NCBI GenBank assembly: GCA_948602995.1 | Contig: CAPEBR010000010.1 | Span: forward strand, 1 to 64,000 | Source of the DNA: an uncultured Dorea sp. | Lineage (GTDB): Bacteria > Bacillota > Clostridia > Lachnospirales > Lachnospiraceae | DNA: 64,000 nt | Reading direction: 5' to 3' | Part shown: positions 35,355 to 43,550 of the stretch, one piece after another | Numbering within the stretch: the first letter of the stretch is position 1 | How the letters are laid out: every line of letters starts with the position of its first letter | Notes under the pieces: model-generated | What the model saw: the letters and a program-made list of their open reading frames with translations, nothing else | What the model was told of the DNA's origin: nothing | Databases searched by the model: none | Program-made: the position numbers and the translations under genes

Positions 35355-35916
35355 GCAGGTTGGGAGGATAGCAGGTAAAGAGGAAGAAGGAGAGGGTGAG
35401 GAGGAGCCAGGAGGTGTAGATGGCGGTAAAGGACGGGGTGGTGGATAGTGTGTTTTGGAAATGGGGAATCAGGCGCAGTGTGACTGTGATGGAGATGAGG
35501 AATATGAGGATATCGGGGAACAGGTAGTTTTTTCCGATGATTCCAGTGTAGGTGTAGTAGAGTGTGATGATGGACAGCATGCCGCACAGAACTGCCAGGA
35601 GGCGGGAGTATAGATTGGAGGAAGAGATCCTGGGATGCCTGCCTGTGCAGAGGGCGCTCTGTAGAGTAAAAAAAAGGAATGGGAAGTAGAGGAGCTTCAG
35701 ATGCTCCCAGACGGACTCGTTGACTGGACAGAACAGGGCGGCAAGGGGACTTTTGGTCCACTCGTACAGAAAATGGCACAGGGTTCCGGCGATTGCGATG
35801 AAGAGGAAGGAGAGCATGTCCTTTTTGGGAACCTGCTTCGGGACAGGAGGACTGCTTATACGGAATGAATGGTCTGGCCGGGTGGCTGCGCTGTGTTTTT
35901 TTGAAAAATGTGTCAT
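35338..35916 (-). CDS. DUF6512 family membrane protein
   Basis: A 192 aa integral membrane protein with about five hydrophobic helices after a polar N-terminus of 35 residues. The conserved segment FLYEWTKSPLAALFCPVNESVWEHLKLL near residues 49-76 identifies the DUF6512 type. Function is unknown. The last five codons and the stop (ending LFTP) are supplied by the terminal inverted repeat of copy R4, suggesting the original end was replaced or trimmed. The true start may be one of the internal methionines, for example the one in KKDMLSF near residue 34. Confidence 0.75.
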   Translation of the reverse strand: MTHFSKKHSAATRPDHSFRISSPPVPKQVPKKDMLSFLFIAIAGTLCHFLYEWTKSPLAALFCPVNESVWEHLKLLYFPFLFFTLQSALCTGRHPRISSSNLYSRLLAVLCGMLSIITLYYTYTGIIGKNYLFPDILIFLISITVTLRLIPHFQNTLSTTPSFTAIYTSWLLLTLSFFLFTCYPPNLPLFTP

Positions 35917-35960
35917 GTAGAAACCTCCATTTGTGATGCTAAGGAACTGTAAATTTAAGT

Positions 35961-36107
35961 CTATTATTCACGGGGACGTGCACTCTGCTGCATGGCATCC
36001 GAGCCCGTGAAGTAGTGGTTTTCGGTATCCAGCACTCCGCTGAAAGCGATTTTTAAATGGGGCTGGATGAGTTGCTATGAGCGGAAGGCTGGTCCGTGAA
36101 TAGTAAC
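35961..36107. repeat. Palindromic element upstream of tRNA-Lys
   Basis: The termini CTATTATTCACGG and CCGTGAATAGTAAC are inverted. Inner pairs include CACGGG..CCCGTG and ATCCAGC..GCTGGAT. It shares AAAGCGATTTTTAAA-like and GTTGCTATGAG motifs with the element at 16430-16545. It lies between divergent transcription units and contains no gene. Confidence 0.5.
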
Positions 36108-36255
36108 TCATCATATTATATGAAGGGGGAAGGATAAATATGAACAAAAGATGGATGAAGTATGCTTATTTTTGACAAAATATGGGGTGATACGGGGTGT
36201 AAAATATGAAAAATGTACAAAAATAATGGAATGTGAAGAAAATGTAAAAAAACCC

Positions 36256-36284
36256 TTGCATTCTACGGGATTCTGTTATATAAT
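36256..36284 (+). promoter_or_regulatory. Promoter of tRNA-Lys
   Basis: TTGCAT (36256-36261) and TATAAT (36279-36284) are 17 bases apart, and the tRNA begins 43 bases further on, a typical stable-RNA arrangement. Confidence 0.75.
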
Positions 36285-36326
36285 ATCACTTGCGTTGAGG
36301 AAATAGCAAAGATGAAAGATTGATAT

Positions 36327-36399
36327 GCGCGATTAGCTCAGCTGGCAGAGCACCTGACTCTTAATCAGGGTGTCCAGGGTTCGAACCCCTGATCGCGCA
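36327..36399 (+). tRNA. tRNA-Lys (anticodon CTT)
   Basis: The 73-nt sequence folds into a complete cloverleaf. The acceptor stem GCGCGAT pairs with ATCGCGC. The D-arm is AGCTC..GAGC, the anticodon loop is CTCTTAA within CCTGA/TCAGG, and the T-arm is CAGGG-TTCGAAC-CCCTG. The discriminator base is A and CCA is not encoded. It reads AAG lysine codons. Confidence 0.97.
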
Positions 36400-36402
36400 G
36401 TC

Positions 36403-36455
36403 AAAATCACTGTTTTTGGAGGCAGCTGAAACTCCGGGGATGGTGATTTTTTTTT
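36403..36455 (+). terminator. Terminator after tRNA-Lys
   Basis: AAAATCAC (36403-36410) pairs with GTGATTTT (36443-36450), with an inner GGAG..CTCC pair. The 3' arm ends in a run of nine Ts. Confidence 0.75.
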
Positions 36456-36552
36456 ACATAATAGAATGGCACGGCAAGGCGTAAGAGATGTATAGAGGAA
36501 CCAGGGACAAGGCTGGCGGCAGAACCGAAAGTCATGGACAGGGGGGGGCTGG

Positions 36553-36906
36553 TCAGCTGCCGGATTGTTCCTGGAAGCTTATGATGTCCTTTAGGATTTT
36601 GAGAAGCATCAGCTTTTCGCTTTCGGAGTGATTGCTGATCTGGGCGCAGATTTGCATAGAGACTGAGTCAATGGCTTCGTATGAGGCGGGGGGCGTATTG
36701 GAAAAGAAATCTGAGAAGGTGACATTCAGGGCATCACAAACCTGTCCTAAAACACGAAGTGTAGGACTTTTAAGATTCCTTTCTAATAATCCAAGATAAG
36801 TAGGGGTAATCTCTGACTTTAGAGCCAGTTGTTCCTGGCTTAAGCCATTTGTTTTTCGTAATTCGTAAATCCGTTCGCCGATATTAAAGTTATTATTAGT
36901 ATTCAT
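36553..36906 (-). CDS. XRE-family transcriptional regulator
   Basis: A 117 aa DNA-binding protein. The Cro/CI-type helix-turn-helix spans about 9-65 (IGERIYELRKTNGLSQEQLALKSEITPTYLGLLERNLKSPTLRVL), with the recognition helix near ITPTYLGLLER. The C-terminal 40 residues are helical and probably dimerise. It is divergent from the polysaccharide locus across a region with repeated ACTATAGTT motifs, so it probably regulates both itself and that locus. Its own promoter (TTGCAG-17-TAAACT on the minus strand) places the transcription start at or next to the ATG, so the mRNA may be leaderless. A G8 run lies just after its stop. Confidence 0.9.
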   Translation of the reverse strand: MNTNNNFNIGERIYELRKTNGLSQEQLALKSEITPTYLGLLERNLKSPTLRVLGQVCDALNVTFSDFFSNTPPASYEAIDSVSMQICAQISNHSESEKLMLLKILKDIISFQEQSGS

Positions 36907-36907
36907 T

Positions 36908-36982
36908 ACTATAGTTTATCCTATTGACAAGATACCTGCAATTAACTATAATTAGTATTATCTGTAGCTACTATAGTTATCC
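36908..36982. promoter_or_regulatory. Divergent promoter and operator region of the polysaccharide locus
   Basis: On the plus strand TTGACA (36924-36929) and TATAAT (36947-36952) are 17 bases apart, a near-perfect promoter facing the polysaccharide genes. On the minus strand TTGCAG and TAAACT (36941-36936 and 36918-36913) drive the XRE gene. ACTATAGTTTATCC (36908-36921), ACTATAATTAGTATTATC (36945-36962) and ACTATAGTTATCC (36970-36982) are probable operators overlapping both promoters. Confidence 0.7.
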
Positions 36983-37103
36983 TTCCATTGTGGGAATTGA
37001 TTGATTGTTTTGGGATATTATTTGGCTGATTGTGCGAATTGCTGTCTGAACGGTCGGAAAGTTACGTTTGAAAATAAAGGAAGAAAAGATAGAAAAAAAG
37101 ATG

Positions 37104-37132
37104 TTGCAATTTGAGTGTAAAAGGGGTATAAT
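37104..37132 (+). promoter_or_regulatory. Second promoter, directly at the VanZ-like gene
   Basis: TTGCAA (37104-37109) and TATAAT (37127-37132) are 17 bases apart. The expected start point (about 37138-37140) is only 2-4 bases before the ATG at 37142, so this promoter would make a leaderless or nearly leaderless mRNA. Confidence 0.6.
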
Positions 37133-37141
37133 GTGGCATGT

Positions 37142-37738
37142 ATGAAAAACAAGGAAAGAAATATTGATTGTGCCTCCAAAAAAAATAAGACACGGAGAGT
37201 CCTCTTGATATCATTTACTATTTTTGTTTTTGTGTGGATTTTTGCTATGTCTCACAAAACAGCCAGAGAGTCAGAAACTATGAGCCAGAGAATTGATCAG
37301 CTAATATGTGATCTGTTTGTAGATGGCTTTGATGAATTTCCGGCGGAAGAACAGCAGAGAATGTTGACTGAGCTTGATTTTTGGGTTCGTAAGTCCGCAC
37401 ACTTCTTCGAATATGCCGTTCTTGGTGCAGTCTTATATTTGACAGCTGGGGTTATTGCCAAAAAAACAGATGTACGTATAAAGATTGCTTTTTTTGTGGG
37501 ATTTTTGCAGGCGGCAGCAGATGAGATTCATCAGTACTTTGTGGAAGGGCGGAATCCGTTGGCGAAGGATGTGCTTCTGGATGTATCGGGAGTATGTACG
37601 GGTATAGTGCTTGCGATATTCTTCGCGTTTCTGCTGAATATTCTGAGAAGATACAGGATGGACAGGTGCAGACCGGATGTGAAACCGGGGGCAAGGGTGC
37701 ATTTGCTGAGAACACAGGAGAATAGGAACTATGATTGA
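37142..37738 (+). CDS. VanZ-like membrane protein
   Basis: A 198 aa membrane protein with four hydrophobic segments. The VanZ-family segments KSAHFFEYAVLGAVLY (near 85) and ADEIHQYFVEGRNPLAKDVLLD (near 125) are clear. The family's biochemical role is unknown, although VanZ itself gives low-level teicoplanin resistance. ATG 37142 is chosen over GTG 37133; no Shine-Dalgarno sequence is well placed for either. The gene overlaps cpsB by 8 bases and opens the surface-polysaccharide operon. Confidence 0.85.
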   Translation: MKNKERNIDCASKKNKTRRVLLISFTIFVFVWIFAMSHKTARESETMSQRIDQLICDLFVDGFDEFPAEEQQRMLTELDFWVRKSAHFFEYAVLGAVLYLTAGVIAKKTDVRIKIAFFVGFLQAAADEIHQYFVEGRNPLAKDVLLDVSGVCTGIVLAIFFAFLLNILRRYRMDRCRPDVKPGARVHLLRTQENRNYD

Positions 37739-38438
37739 TTTTCATACTCATATTTTACCGGGGATTGATGATGGGAGCCGGGATATTGAACAGACAAAAG
37801 AACTATTGCGGCAGGCTCACGCACAGGGTGTGACACGGATTCTGGCAACACCGCATTTTTATGCGGACAGAGTTTCGGCAGGACATTTCCTTGAAAAGAG
37901 GAAGGAGAGCCTTTTAAAAGTTCGTGGCCTTTCGGGGGAGACAGACTGGATCCAGGAGATCCGGACTGCTGCAGAAGTTTATTATTTCCCAAATGTGGGG
38001 AAGGCGGATGTACTGCCGGAGCTTTGCATGGAGGGAAGTAATCTGCTTCTTCTAGAGATGCCGTTTGTCCAGTGGACGAAAGGAATGTACAGGGATATTG
38101 AGTATATTCTTGAGAGGCGGAAGCTTAAGGTGATGCTGGCGCATGTGGAACGGTATTACGAATTCCAAAAGGATAAGAGTATCTGGAATGCTGTTTTTGA
38201 ACTTCCGTTATATGCCCAGATTAATGCGGGAAGCTTTCAGAGACGCGGGAAACGTTCTTTTGCGCTTAAGTTCATAAAAGCTGGTCATCATGTGCTGCTT
38301 GGCAGTGACTGCCACAATCCGGAGATCCGGCCATCGAATCTGCAGGCCGGCAGAGAAGTAATTGGTAAGAAACTAGGTGAAGCTGTATTAGAAGAGATCG
38401 ATGCAAGGGGAAGGTTGTTGTGGGAAGATGCAGAATGA
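37731..38438 (+). CDS. cpsB: CpsB-type tyrosine-protein phosphatase (PHP domain)
   Basis: A 235 aa manganese-dependent phosphatase of the PHP family. Metal-binding segments visible are DFHTHILPGIDDGS at the N-terminus, ATPHFY near 43, MLAHVERY near 137 and LGSDCHN near 186. It removes phosphate from the tyrosine cluster of the CpsD kinase and so controls polysaccharide assembly. AGGAACT precedes the ATG, which lies inside the vanZ-like gene. The LCP gene start overlaps its end. Confidence 0.92.
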   Translation: MIDFHTHILPGIDDGSRDIEQTKELLRQAHAQGVTRILATPHFYADRVSAGHFLEKRKESLLKVRGLSGETDWIQEIRTAAEVYYFPNVGKADVLPELCMEGSNLLLLEMPFVQWTKGMYRDIEYILERRKLKVMLAHVERYYEFQKDKSIWNAVFELPLYAQINAGSFQRRGKRSFALKFIKAGHHVLLGSDCHNPEIRPSNLQAGREVIGKKLGEAVLEEIDARGRLLWEDAE

Positions 38439-39498
38439 TTTGCACAGCAGAAAGCAGAGACAGATAAAGATAGCTGTGGCCCTCATAGGGGTTGCGGCAG
38501 TACTTGTGGGGTTTTGGCTTGCAGTGCAGGGGGTTGAGAAAAAAGTTACAAGCCATCAGACGGCCAAAACTGATAAAGAAGGAACTAAGGCGGCAACGCC
38601 GGGGGAATCCGGGGAATTTGGCGAGGAAGAAGAGATAGAACTTTATGGAGAAGCCTATACATATAACCATGATATAGAAACATGGCTGTTTCTAGGCACA
38701 GATATCAGTGGAAACGAGACGGGAGAAGGAGAGGAATACAGAGGCACTATGGCAGATGTTTTGCTCCTGGCTGTGTTTGATAAGACGGATAAGTCTTATG
38801 GATTCCTTCAACTGGATCGTGACACAATAACAGAAGTGACCATGATGCAGACAGATGGCACGGGATATGCGAGTGCGGATCTTCAGCTTTGTACGGCACA
38901 CTGGTACGGAGGCAGCCAGAAACAGAGCTGCGAGAATACGGTTGAGGCAGTATCGAATTTCCTGGGAGGCGTCCCGATTGCTGGATATTACAGTCTGGGG
39001 ATGGATGCAATAGCAACATTAAACCATGCGGTAGGCGGCGTAGAAGTAACTGTACTTGGAGATTTCTCAAAAGTGGATCCCAGCCTGAAGGAAGGGGAGA
39101 CAATTCTCCTGAGTGATGAACAGGCATTTACATATATACATGATCGTTTTAACGTTGCTGACGAGACAAACATACAGCGAATGGAAAGACATAATCAGTA
39201 TATGAAAGCTCTCTTTGCAAAGGTAAATGAAAAATTCAAAGAGAAACCGAATTTTGTGAATGAATTATACGAAGAGCTAGAAGACAGAGCGATAACAGAT
39301 GCAAAAGGAAGGGATATCTCCCGGATCATGAATAAGATGATGGGTGGAGAGAACAGAGGCATTTTCCAGATCAAGGGAGAGACCAGGCTTGGTCAGAGAC
39401 TTGGTGACGGAATAGACCATGTTGAGTTTTATCCTGATGAGGATTCTGTGAAAGAAGTGATGACAGAGCTGTATCATCTTGAAAAAGAGGATGAATAG
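38428..39498 (+). CDS. LytR-CpsA-Psr (LCP) family glycopolymer ligase
   Basis: A 356 aa membrane-anchored extracellular enzyme. ATG 38428 is chosen because GTGGGAAG precedes it and it overlaps the cpsB stop. One membrane segment is at about 17-35, then an acidic linker. The LCP domain begins near TWLFLGTDISG and includes FLQLDRDTITEV, LNHAVGGVEVTV and EQAFTYIHDRF with the Asp/Arg residues that hold the polyprenyl-pyrophosphate substrate. LCP enzymes attach capsule or teichoic acids to peptidoglycan, so the glycan of this locus is probably wall-linked. Confidence 0.9.
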   Translation: MQNDLHSRKQRQIKIAVALIGVAAVLVGFWLAVQGVEKKVTSHQTAKTDKEGTKAATPGESGEFGEEEEIELYGEAYTYNHDIETWLFLGTDISGNETGEGEEYRGTMADVLLLAVFDKTDKSYGFLQLDRDTITEVTMMQTDGTGYASADLQLCTAHWYGGSQKQSCENTVEAVSNFLGGVPIAGYYSLGMDAIATLNHAVGGVEVTVLGDFSKVDPSLKEGETILLSDEQAFTYIHDRFNVADETNIQRMERHNQYMKALFAKVNEKFKEKPNFVNELYEELEDRAITDAKGRDISRIMNKMMGGENRGIFQIKGETRLGQRLGDGIDHVEFYPDEDSVKEVMTELYHLEKEDE

Positions 39499-39519
39499 CG
39501 TAGAAAGGAACTTGAAGAT

Positions 39520-40353
39520 ATGCAAGAGCAGACAGACATCATAAAACTGAGAGGGCAGGAAGACGAGATGGAGATTGATCTCGTTGAGCTGCTGTATTAT
39601 TTCCGCAGTAAGATTTTGTGGATTATCTCGGCTTTTATTATCGGTGCGGTGGGCATGGGGCTTATTACCTATTTCCTGATTACACCGAAGTATGAGGCTA
39701 ACTCGAAGATTTATATGGTATCTGCATCCAGTGACTCGGTTGTTAATCTGACAGATTTGAACCTTGGTGATTCGCTGTCCAGTGACTATGCGGAACTGTT
39801 GAAGACGCGGCCGATCTTTGAGGATGTGATTAAGAATCTGGAGCTTGATTATACTTATGAAGAGCTTCTTGAAATGGTAACAATTACGACTGTAAATGAT
39901 ACACGTATCCTGCAGGTAACAGTGGAAAGTCCGGATGCAGAGGAGGCAATGCGTGTTGCGAATGAGCTGGCCGACCAGTCCGTATCCAAGCTGCCAGACC
40001 TGATGGATACCTCTACCCCGAATATTGCGGAGTATGCGATCAAAGCGGAAAGTCCCAGTTCTCCGAGCTATACCATCAATATTATGGCCGGAGCGCTTGT
40101 GCTGATGCTTCTTGTACTGGCAGTTCTTACATTTAATTATGTGACAGACGATACCTTTAAGTCAGCTGAGGATGTGGAATCTGCATTTGGTATTATGCCG
40201 CTTACTGTAATTCCTGAAAGTGATATTGGCGAGCTGTCAGAGAAAAAGGAAAAGGAAGGCAGAAAGAGAAGCCGCTTTAAAAAGGTTAAGAGACTGATCA
40301 ATAAGAGAAGGTCTAAGAAGAATATAGAAGCGGATAAGAGCAAGAAGAGGTGA
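39520..40353 (+). CDS. cpsC: Polysaccharide co-polymerase / kinase activator (CpsC, Wzz-like)
   Basis: A 277 aa protein with two membrane helices (about 27-50 and 186-206) flanking an extracellular Wzz domain; the proline-containing SPSSPSYTINIMAG segment sits before the second helix. The C-terminal basic cytoplasmic tail (KKRSRFKKVKRLINKRRSKK) would contact the CpsD kinase. It sets chain length and activates the kinase. It lies 4 bases before cpsD. Confidence 0.9.
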   Translation: MQEQTDIIKLRGQEDEMEIDLVELLYYFRSKILWIISAFIIGAVGMGLITYFLITPKYEANSKIYMVSASSDSVVNLTDLNLGDSLSSDYAELLKTRPIFEDVIKNLELDYTYEELLEMVTITTVNDTRILQVTVESPDAEEAMRVANELADQSVSKLPDLMDTSTPNIAEYAIKAESPSSPSYTINIMAGALVLMLLVLAVLTFNYVTDDTFKSAEDVESAFGIMPLTVIPESDIGELSEKKEKEGRKRSRFKKVKRLINKRRSKKNIEADKSKKR

Positions 40354-40357
40354 AGGC

Positions 40358-41083
40358 ATGAGTAAGATTACAATGGCGAATTTTCCAGAACTGCCTTATG
40401 CAGTGGAAGAGGCGGTAAACCGTCTCCGGATTAATATAAATTTCCTTGGGAATGACATCCGGAAGATCATGGTGGTCAGCACGATGCCGAATGAAGGAAA
40501 GAGCTTTGTGACGATGCAGCTTTGGAGACAGATGGCGGAAGCCGGAACGTCTACCGTGCTGGTGGATCTGGATTTGAGAAAATCCATTATGACTGAAAAG
40601 TATGGTATTACGACAGATGATGGAGAAGAGATCAAAGGAACCTCCTTCTATCTGTCACATCCGATAGATCTAGACGAAGCAATTTGTAAGACGGATATGG
40701 AATATGGTGATATTCTTCCAAATGTTGACAATGTTATTAATCCGTCTATGCTACTTGAAAGCAAGCGGTTTGAAGAGATGCTTAATTATATGGGCGAGAA
40801 ATACCGCTATGCGTTATTCGACTCTCCGCCGCTTAACATTGTGTCGGATGGTGAGCGAATTGGAAACCTGTGCGATGGCGCCATCCTTGTAGTGAGGGGT
40901 GGGGAAACACCAAAGGGAATGGTGAAGCATTCGCTTATGCAGCTTGAAAGAGCGGGATGCCCGCTTCTTGGAGTTGTACTGAACCGTGTACAGGGAGGCG
41001 GAAGCGGCTACTATTATAAGAAGTACGGCGGAAGCTATTATGGCGGCCACTATTATGGAAGTGAGTATTACTACGGCAAATAA
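40358..41083 (+). CDS. cpsD: CpsD-type tyrosine-protein kinase
   Basis: A 241 aa BY-kinase. The Walker A variant is STMPNEGKSFV (near 46), Walker A' is VLVDLDLRKS (near 68) and Walker B is ALFDSPPLNIVSD (near 150). A C-terminal Tyr/Gly cluster (GYYYKKYGGSYYGGHYYGS, near 217-235) is the autophosphorylation tail. It works with CpsC and is dephosphorylated by CpsB to regulate polymerisation and export. Confidence 0.93.
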   Translation: MSKITMANFPELPYAVEEAVNRLRININFLGNDIRKIMVVSTMPNEGKSFVTMQLWRQMAEAGTSTVLVDLDLRKSIMTEKYGITTDDGEEIKGTSFYLSHPIDLDEAICKTDMEYGDILPNVDNVINPSMLLESKRFEEMLNYMGEKYRYALFDSPPLNIVSDGERIGNLCDGAILVVRGGETPKGMVKHSLMQLERAGCPLLGVVLNRVQGGGSGYYYKKYGGSYYGGHYYGSEYYYGK

Positions 41084-41176
41084 CAGGCCGGTATGAATGT
41101 GGAGTTTTCTGGCAGGCACCGCCTGACCGGTTACTCAAATAAATATTAATCCCGAAGGAGAAAGGAGGGAAATGAA

Positions 41177-41755
41177 ATGGTTCGTAAAATCAAAAAAGGA
41201 CTTGCATGCGCATTAGTTGCTGCTTTAGCATTCACATGTGCAGCTCCTGTTACAGCTAGCGCAGCTGGTAGTGCAACAACTGCTCCGCAGCCGGTAAAAA
41301 ATACGAAGGCTTCTACAACTATTGCAAAAGGCGTGAGCGCTACAGTTTCTACTACTGCAAAGGGACAGGCTACTCTTACATCCGTTACACCGAAGAAGAA
41401 AACAAGCATCAGCGTTGCTTCTAGTGTAACAGTAAAGGGTGTAAAGTATACTGTTACTACGATTGGTGCTAACGCTTTTAAGAAGGCTTCAAAGGTTAAG
41501 ACTGTTACTCTTCCAAGTACAGTAAATAAGCTTAATGGTAAGGCATTTACTGGCGCTAAGAAGATTAAGACAATCAAGATCAAGGCTAAAGGCAAAGTTA
41601 CAGTTAACAAGAAGGCATTCAGCGGTCTCACAAAGAAGCAGAAATCCAAGATTGTTATCAAGGTTAACAAGAAGATGTCTAAGAAGAACTTCAACGCTCT
41701 TAAGAAGGCTCTCAAGGCAGCTGGCATTAGCACAAAGAACATTAAGAGAGGCTAA
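41177..41755 (+). CDS. Secreted BspA-like leucine-rich-repeat protein
   Basis: A 192 aa exported protein with a clear signal peptide (about 1-31, ending TASAAG), a Ser/Thr-rich stretch, and about two LRR_5/BspA-type repeats at about 88-165 (TIGANAFKKASKVKTVTLPS, then LNGKAFTGAKKIKTIKIKA). It is Lys-rich with no wall anchor. Codon use (GCT, AAG, GTT, ACT, GGT preferred) differs from its neighbours and suggests very high expression. AGGAGGG precedes the ATG. It is placed between the kinase and the initiating transferase, where such a gene is not usual. It may be a surface layer or adhesin-like component; function is unknown. Confidence 0.8.
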   Translation: MVRKIKKGLACALVAALAFTCAAPVTASAAGSATTAPQPVKNTKASTTIAKGVSATVSTTAKGQATLTSVTPKKKTSISVASSVTVKGVKYTVTTIGANAFKKASKVKTVTLPSTVNKLNGKAFTGAKKIKTIKIKAKGKVTVNKKAFSGLTKKQKSKIVIKVNKKMSKKNFNALKKALKAAGISTKNIKRG

Positions 41756-41790
41756 TCGTTATACATATAATGATTATAGTTTCTTGCGGA

Positions 41791-41836
41791 CACAGGCCGC
41801 ACAGGGAAGGCAATTTCTGGTGTGGCCTTGTTGTTT
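41791..41836 (+). terminator. Terminator-like hairpin after the BspA-like gene
   Basis: CAGGCCGCAC (41793-41802) pairs with GTGTGGCCTTG (41820-41830), with one bulge and one G-T pair, and is followed by TTGTTTAT. It probably ends part of the transcription, leaving downstream genes to read-through or another promoter. Confidence 0.5.
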
Positions 41837-41881
41837 ATATTAGAGAGTTCAGACGAGCGGATAAAACAATGGGGCTTTATA

Positions 41882-41908
41882 GCTATTAGTCACGGAGTGA
41901 ACAGTAAT
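41882..41908. repeat. Partial copy of repeat family R (3' end)
   Basis: GCTATTAGTCACGGAGTG followed by AACAGTAAT matches the right end of copies R2 and R4. The rest of the element is absent. The remaining bases from 41909 to 42019 hold no gene; they are the AT-rich leader of the transferase gene. Confidence 0.6.
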
Positions 41909-42019
41909 GCTTTATATGCTGGTCTGAGTATTTCTATAAAGAGTGGTTTGTTTAGTTTATTTGTAAGGTATGAATAGAGGTTTATTTCGTATGAATTAGG
42001 GAAAAGAGCAGGTGAGGAG

Positions 42020-43483
42020 ATGTACAGGAGACTATCAGAGGAAAGCTGGATTAAGCATTCGGATTTTTTATTGCTGGACGTTATTTGCCTGCAATTGTGT
42101 TTCCTTGTCTCGTATCTGTTCAGGCATGGACTGGCGAATCCTTATGCCAACGAATTGTATCGTAATTATGCGATTGTGATGTTTCTCTGTCAGATCCTTA
42201 CTGTTTTTATAGGAAAATCTTTTCATCGTATTTTGAAAAGAGGTTATTATCAAGAGTTTAAGGCTACTGTGAAGCATACCATTATTATCTTATCACTGAC
42301 GCTGCTATATCTGTTTGCGACGCAGGAGGGCGGGGATTATTCCCGAATTACATTTTTCCTTACAGATATTCTCTACCTGGCGGCAGGATATGGTGTGCGC
42401 CTGTTATGGAAAAGATATCTGCGGTTCCGTGGGGTGTCGGGACAGAGAAGTTCGCTGGTTGTAATAACTACTATGGGAATTGTGGATGAAGTGATTGCGT
42501 GTCTCCATACAGAAGGATATCAGAGTTATCGGGTTACAGGTCTGGTGATTATGGATGTGGATGCCGTGGGCACAGAGATCAGAGGGATTCCGGTAATCGG
42601 AAGCAGAGAAAGTACGGCACAGGATCTGTGTGCACGATGGATTGACGAGATCTTTGTGCGGCTGCCGGATAACTGGAGCATGCCGGAATATCTGATCGAA
42701 GCTTTTTCCAATATGGGTATTACGGTTCATCTTGGCCTTGCCAGACTGGCCGGGACATCCGGAGGGGAAGGGCAGAGGAGCTTTGTAGAGCAGCTGGGAG
42801 ATTATACAGTTATAACGAATACAGTAAAGGCTATTTCTTCGGAAGAGACGATCTGTAAGCGAATGCTTGATATATTAGGCGGCCTGGTTGGATGTGTGAT
42901 TACAGGAGTTTTGTTCCTGTTTGTAGCTCCACTGATTTACATACACTCTCCAGGGCCGATTTTCTTTTCACAGACCCGGATCGGGAAGGGCGGAAAGAAA
43001 TTCAAGATGTATAAGTTCCGAAGCATGTATATGGATGCAGAGGAAAGAAAAAAAGAGCTTATGGAACAGAATAAGATTCAGGACGGTCTCATGTTTAAGA
43101 TGGATTATGACCCCCGGATTATAGGCAGTGAGAAGACCAGGAAAAACGGGAAGCCGGGAGGAATTGGCAATTTTATCCGAAGAACTTCTATTGATGAATT
43201 TCCGCAGTTCTTTAATGTGCTGAAAGGTGACATGAGCCTGGTGGGAACAAGACCTCCCACAGTGGATGAGTGGGAGCAGTATGACCTGCATCACAGGCTT
43301 AGAATGGCGATCAAGCCAGGCATTACCGGCCTGTGGCAGATCAGCGGAAGAAGTAATATTGTTGATTTCGAGGAAGTTGTGAGACTGGATGCTGAATACA
43401 TAAAGAACTGGTCCATTGATCAGGATATAAAGATTCTGGCGAAGACCGTATTTGTAGTCCTTCGGAATGAGGGCGCGGCGTAA
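42020..43483 (+). CDS. Initiating undecaprenyl-phosphate sugar-phosphate transferase
   Basis: A 487 aa polyisoprenyl-phosphate hexose-1-phosphate transferase (WbaP/WcaJ/CpsE type). Four N-terminal membrane helices and a nucleotide-binding-like CoA_binding_3 region occupy about 1-270. The fifth hydrophobic segment (about 288-312) leads into the catalytic domain, with KMYKFRSMYMDAEERK near 331, the DEFPQ motif in RRTSIDEFPQFFNVL, DMSLVGTRPPT near 408, and KPGITGLWQISGRSN. It places the first sugar-phosphate on the lipid carrier. GGTGAGGAG precedes the ATG. Confidence 0.93.
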   Translation: MYRRLSEESWIKHSDFLLLDVICLQLCFLVSYLFRHGLANPYANELYRNYAIVMFLCQILTVFIGKSFHRILKRGYYQEFKATVKHTIIILSLTLLYLFATQEGGDYSRITFFLTDILYLAAGYGVRLLWKRYLRFRGVSGQRSSLVVITTMGIVDEVIACLHTEGYQSYRVTGLVIMDVDAVGTEIRGIPVIGSRESTAQDLCARWIDEIFVRLPDNWSMPEYLIEAFSNMGITVHLGLARLAGTSGGEGQRSFVEQLGDYTVITNTVKAISSEETICKRMLDILGGLVGCVITGVLFLFVAPLIYIHSPGPIFFSQTRIGKGGKKFKMYKFRSMYMDAEERKKELMEQNKIQDGLMFKMDYDPRIIGSEKTRKNGKPGGIGNFIRRTSIDEFPQFFNVLKGDMSLVGTRPPTVDEWEQYDLHHRLRMAIKPGITGLWQISGRSNIVDFEEVVRLDAEYIKNWSIDQDIKILAKTVFVVLRNEGAA

Positions 43484-43550
43484 TTTCAGCAGATGGCTGT
43501 GCAGATACAGAACAGTCATAGCGCAGAGATTGCAGTGAGGAGAGCATGTT

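Noticed and set aside
36541..36548. G8 run as another phase-variation tract
   Set aside because: It lies downstream of the XRE stop codon and in no reading frame. It could affect termination only.
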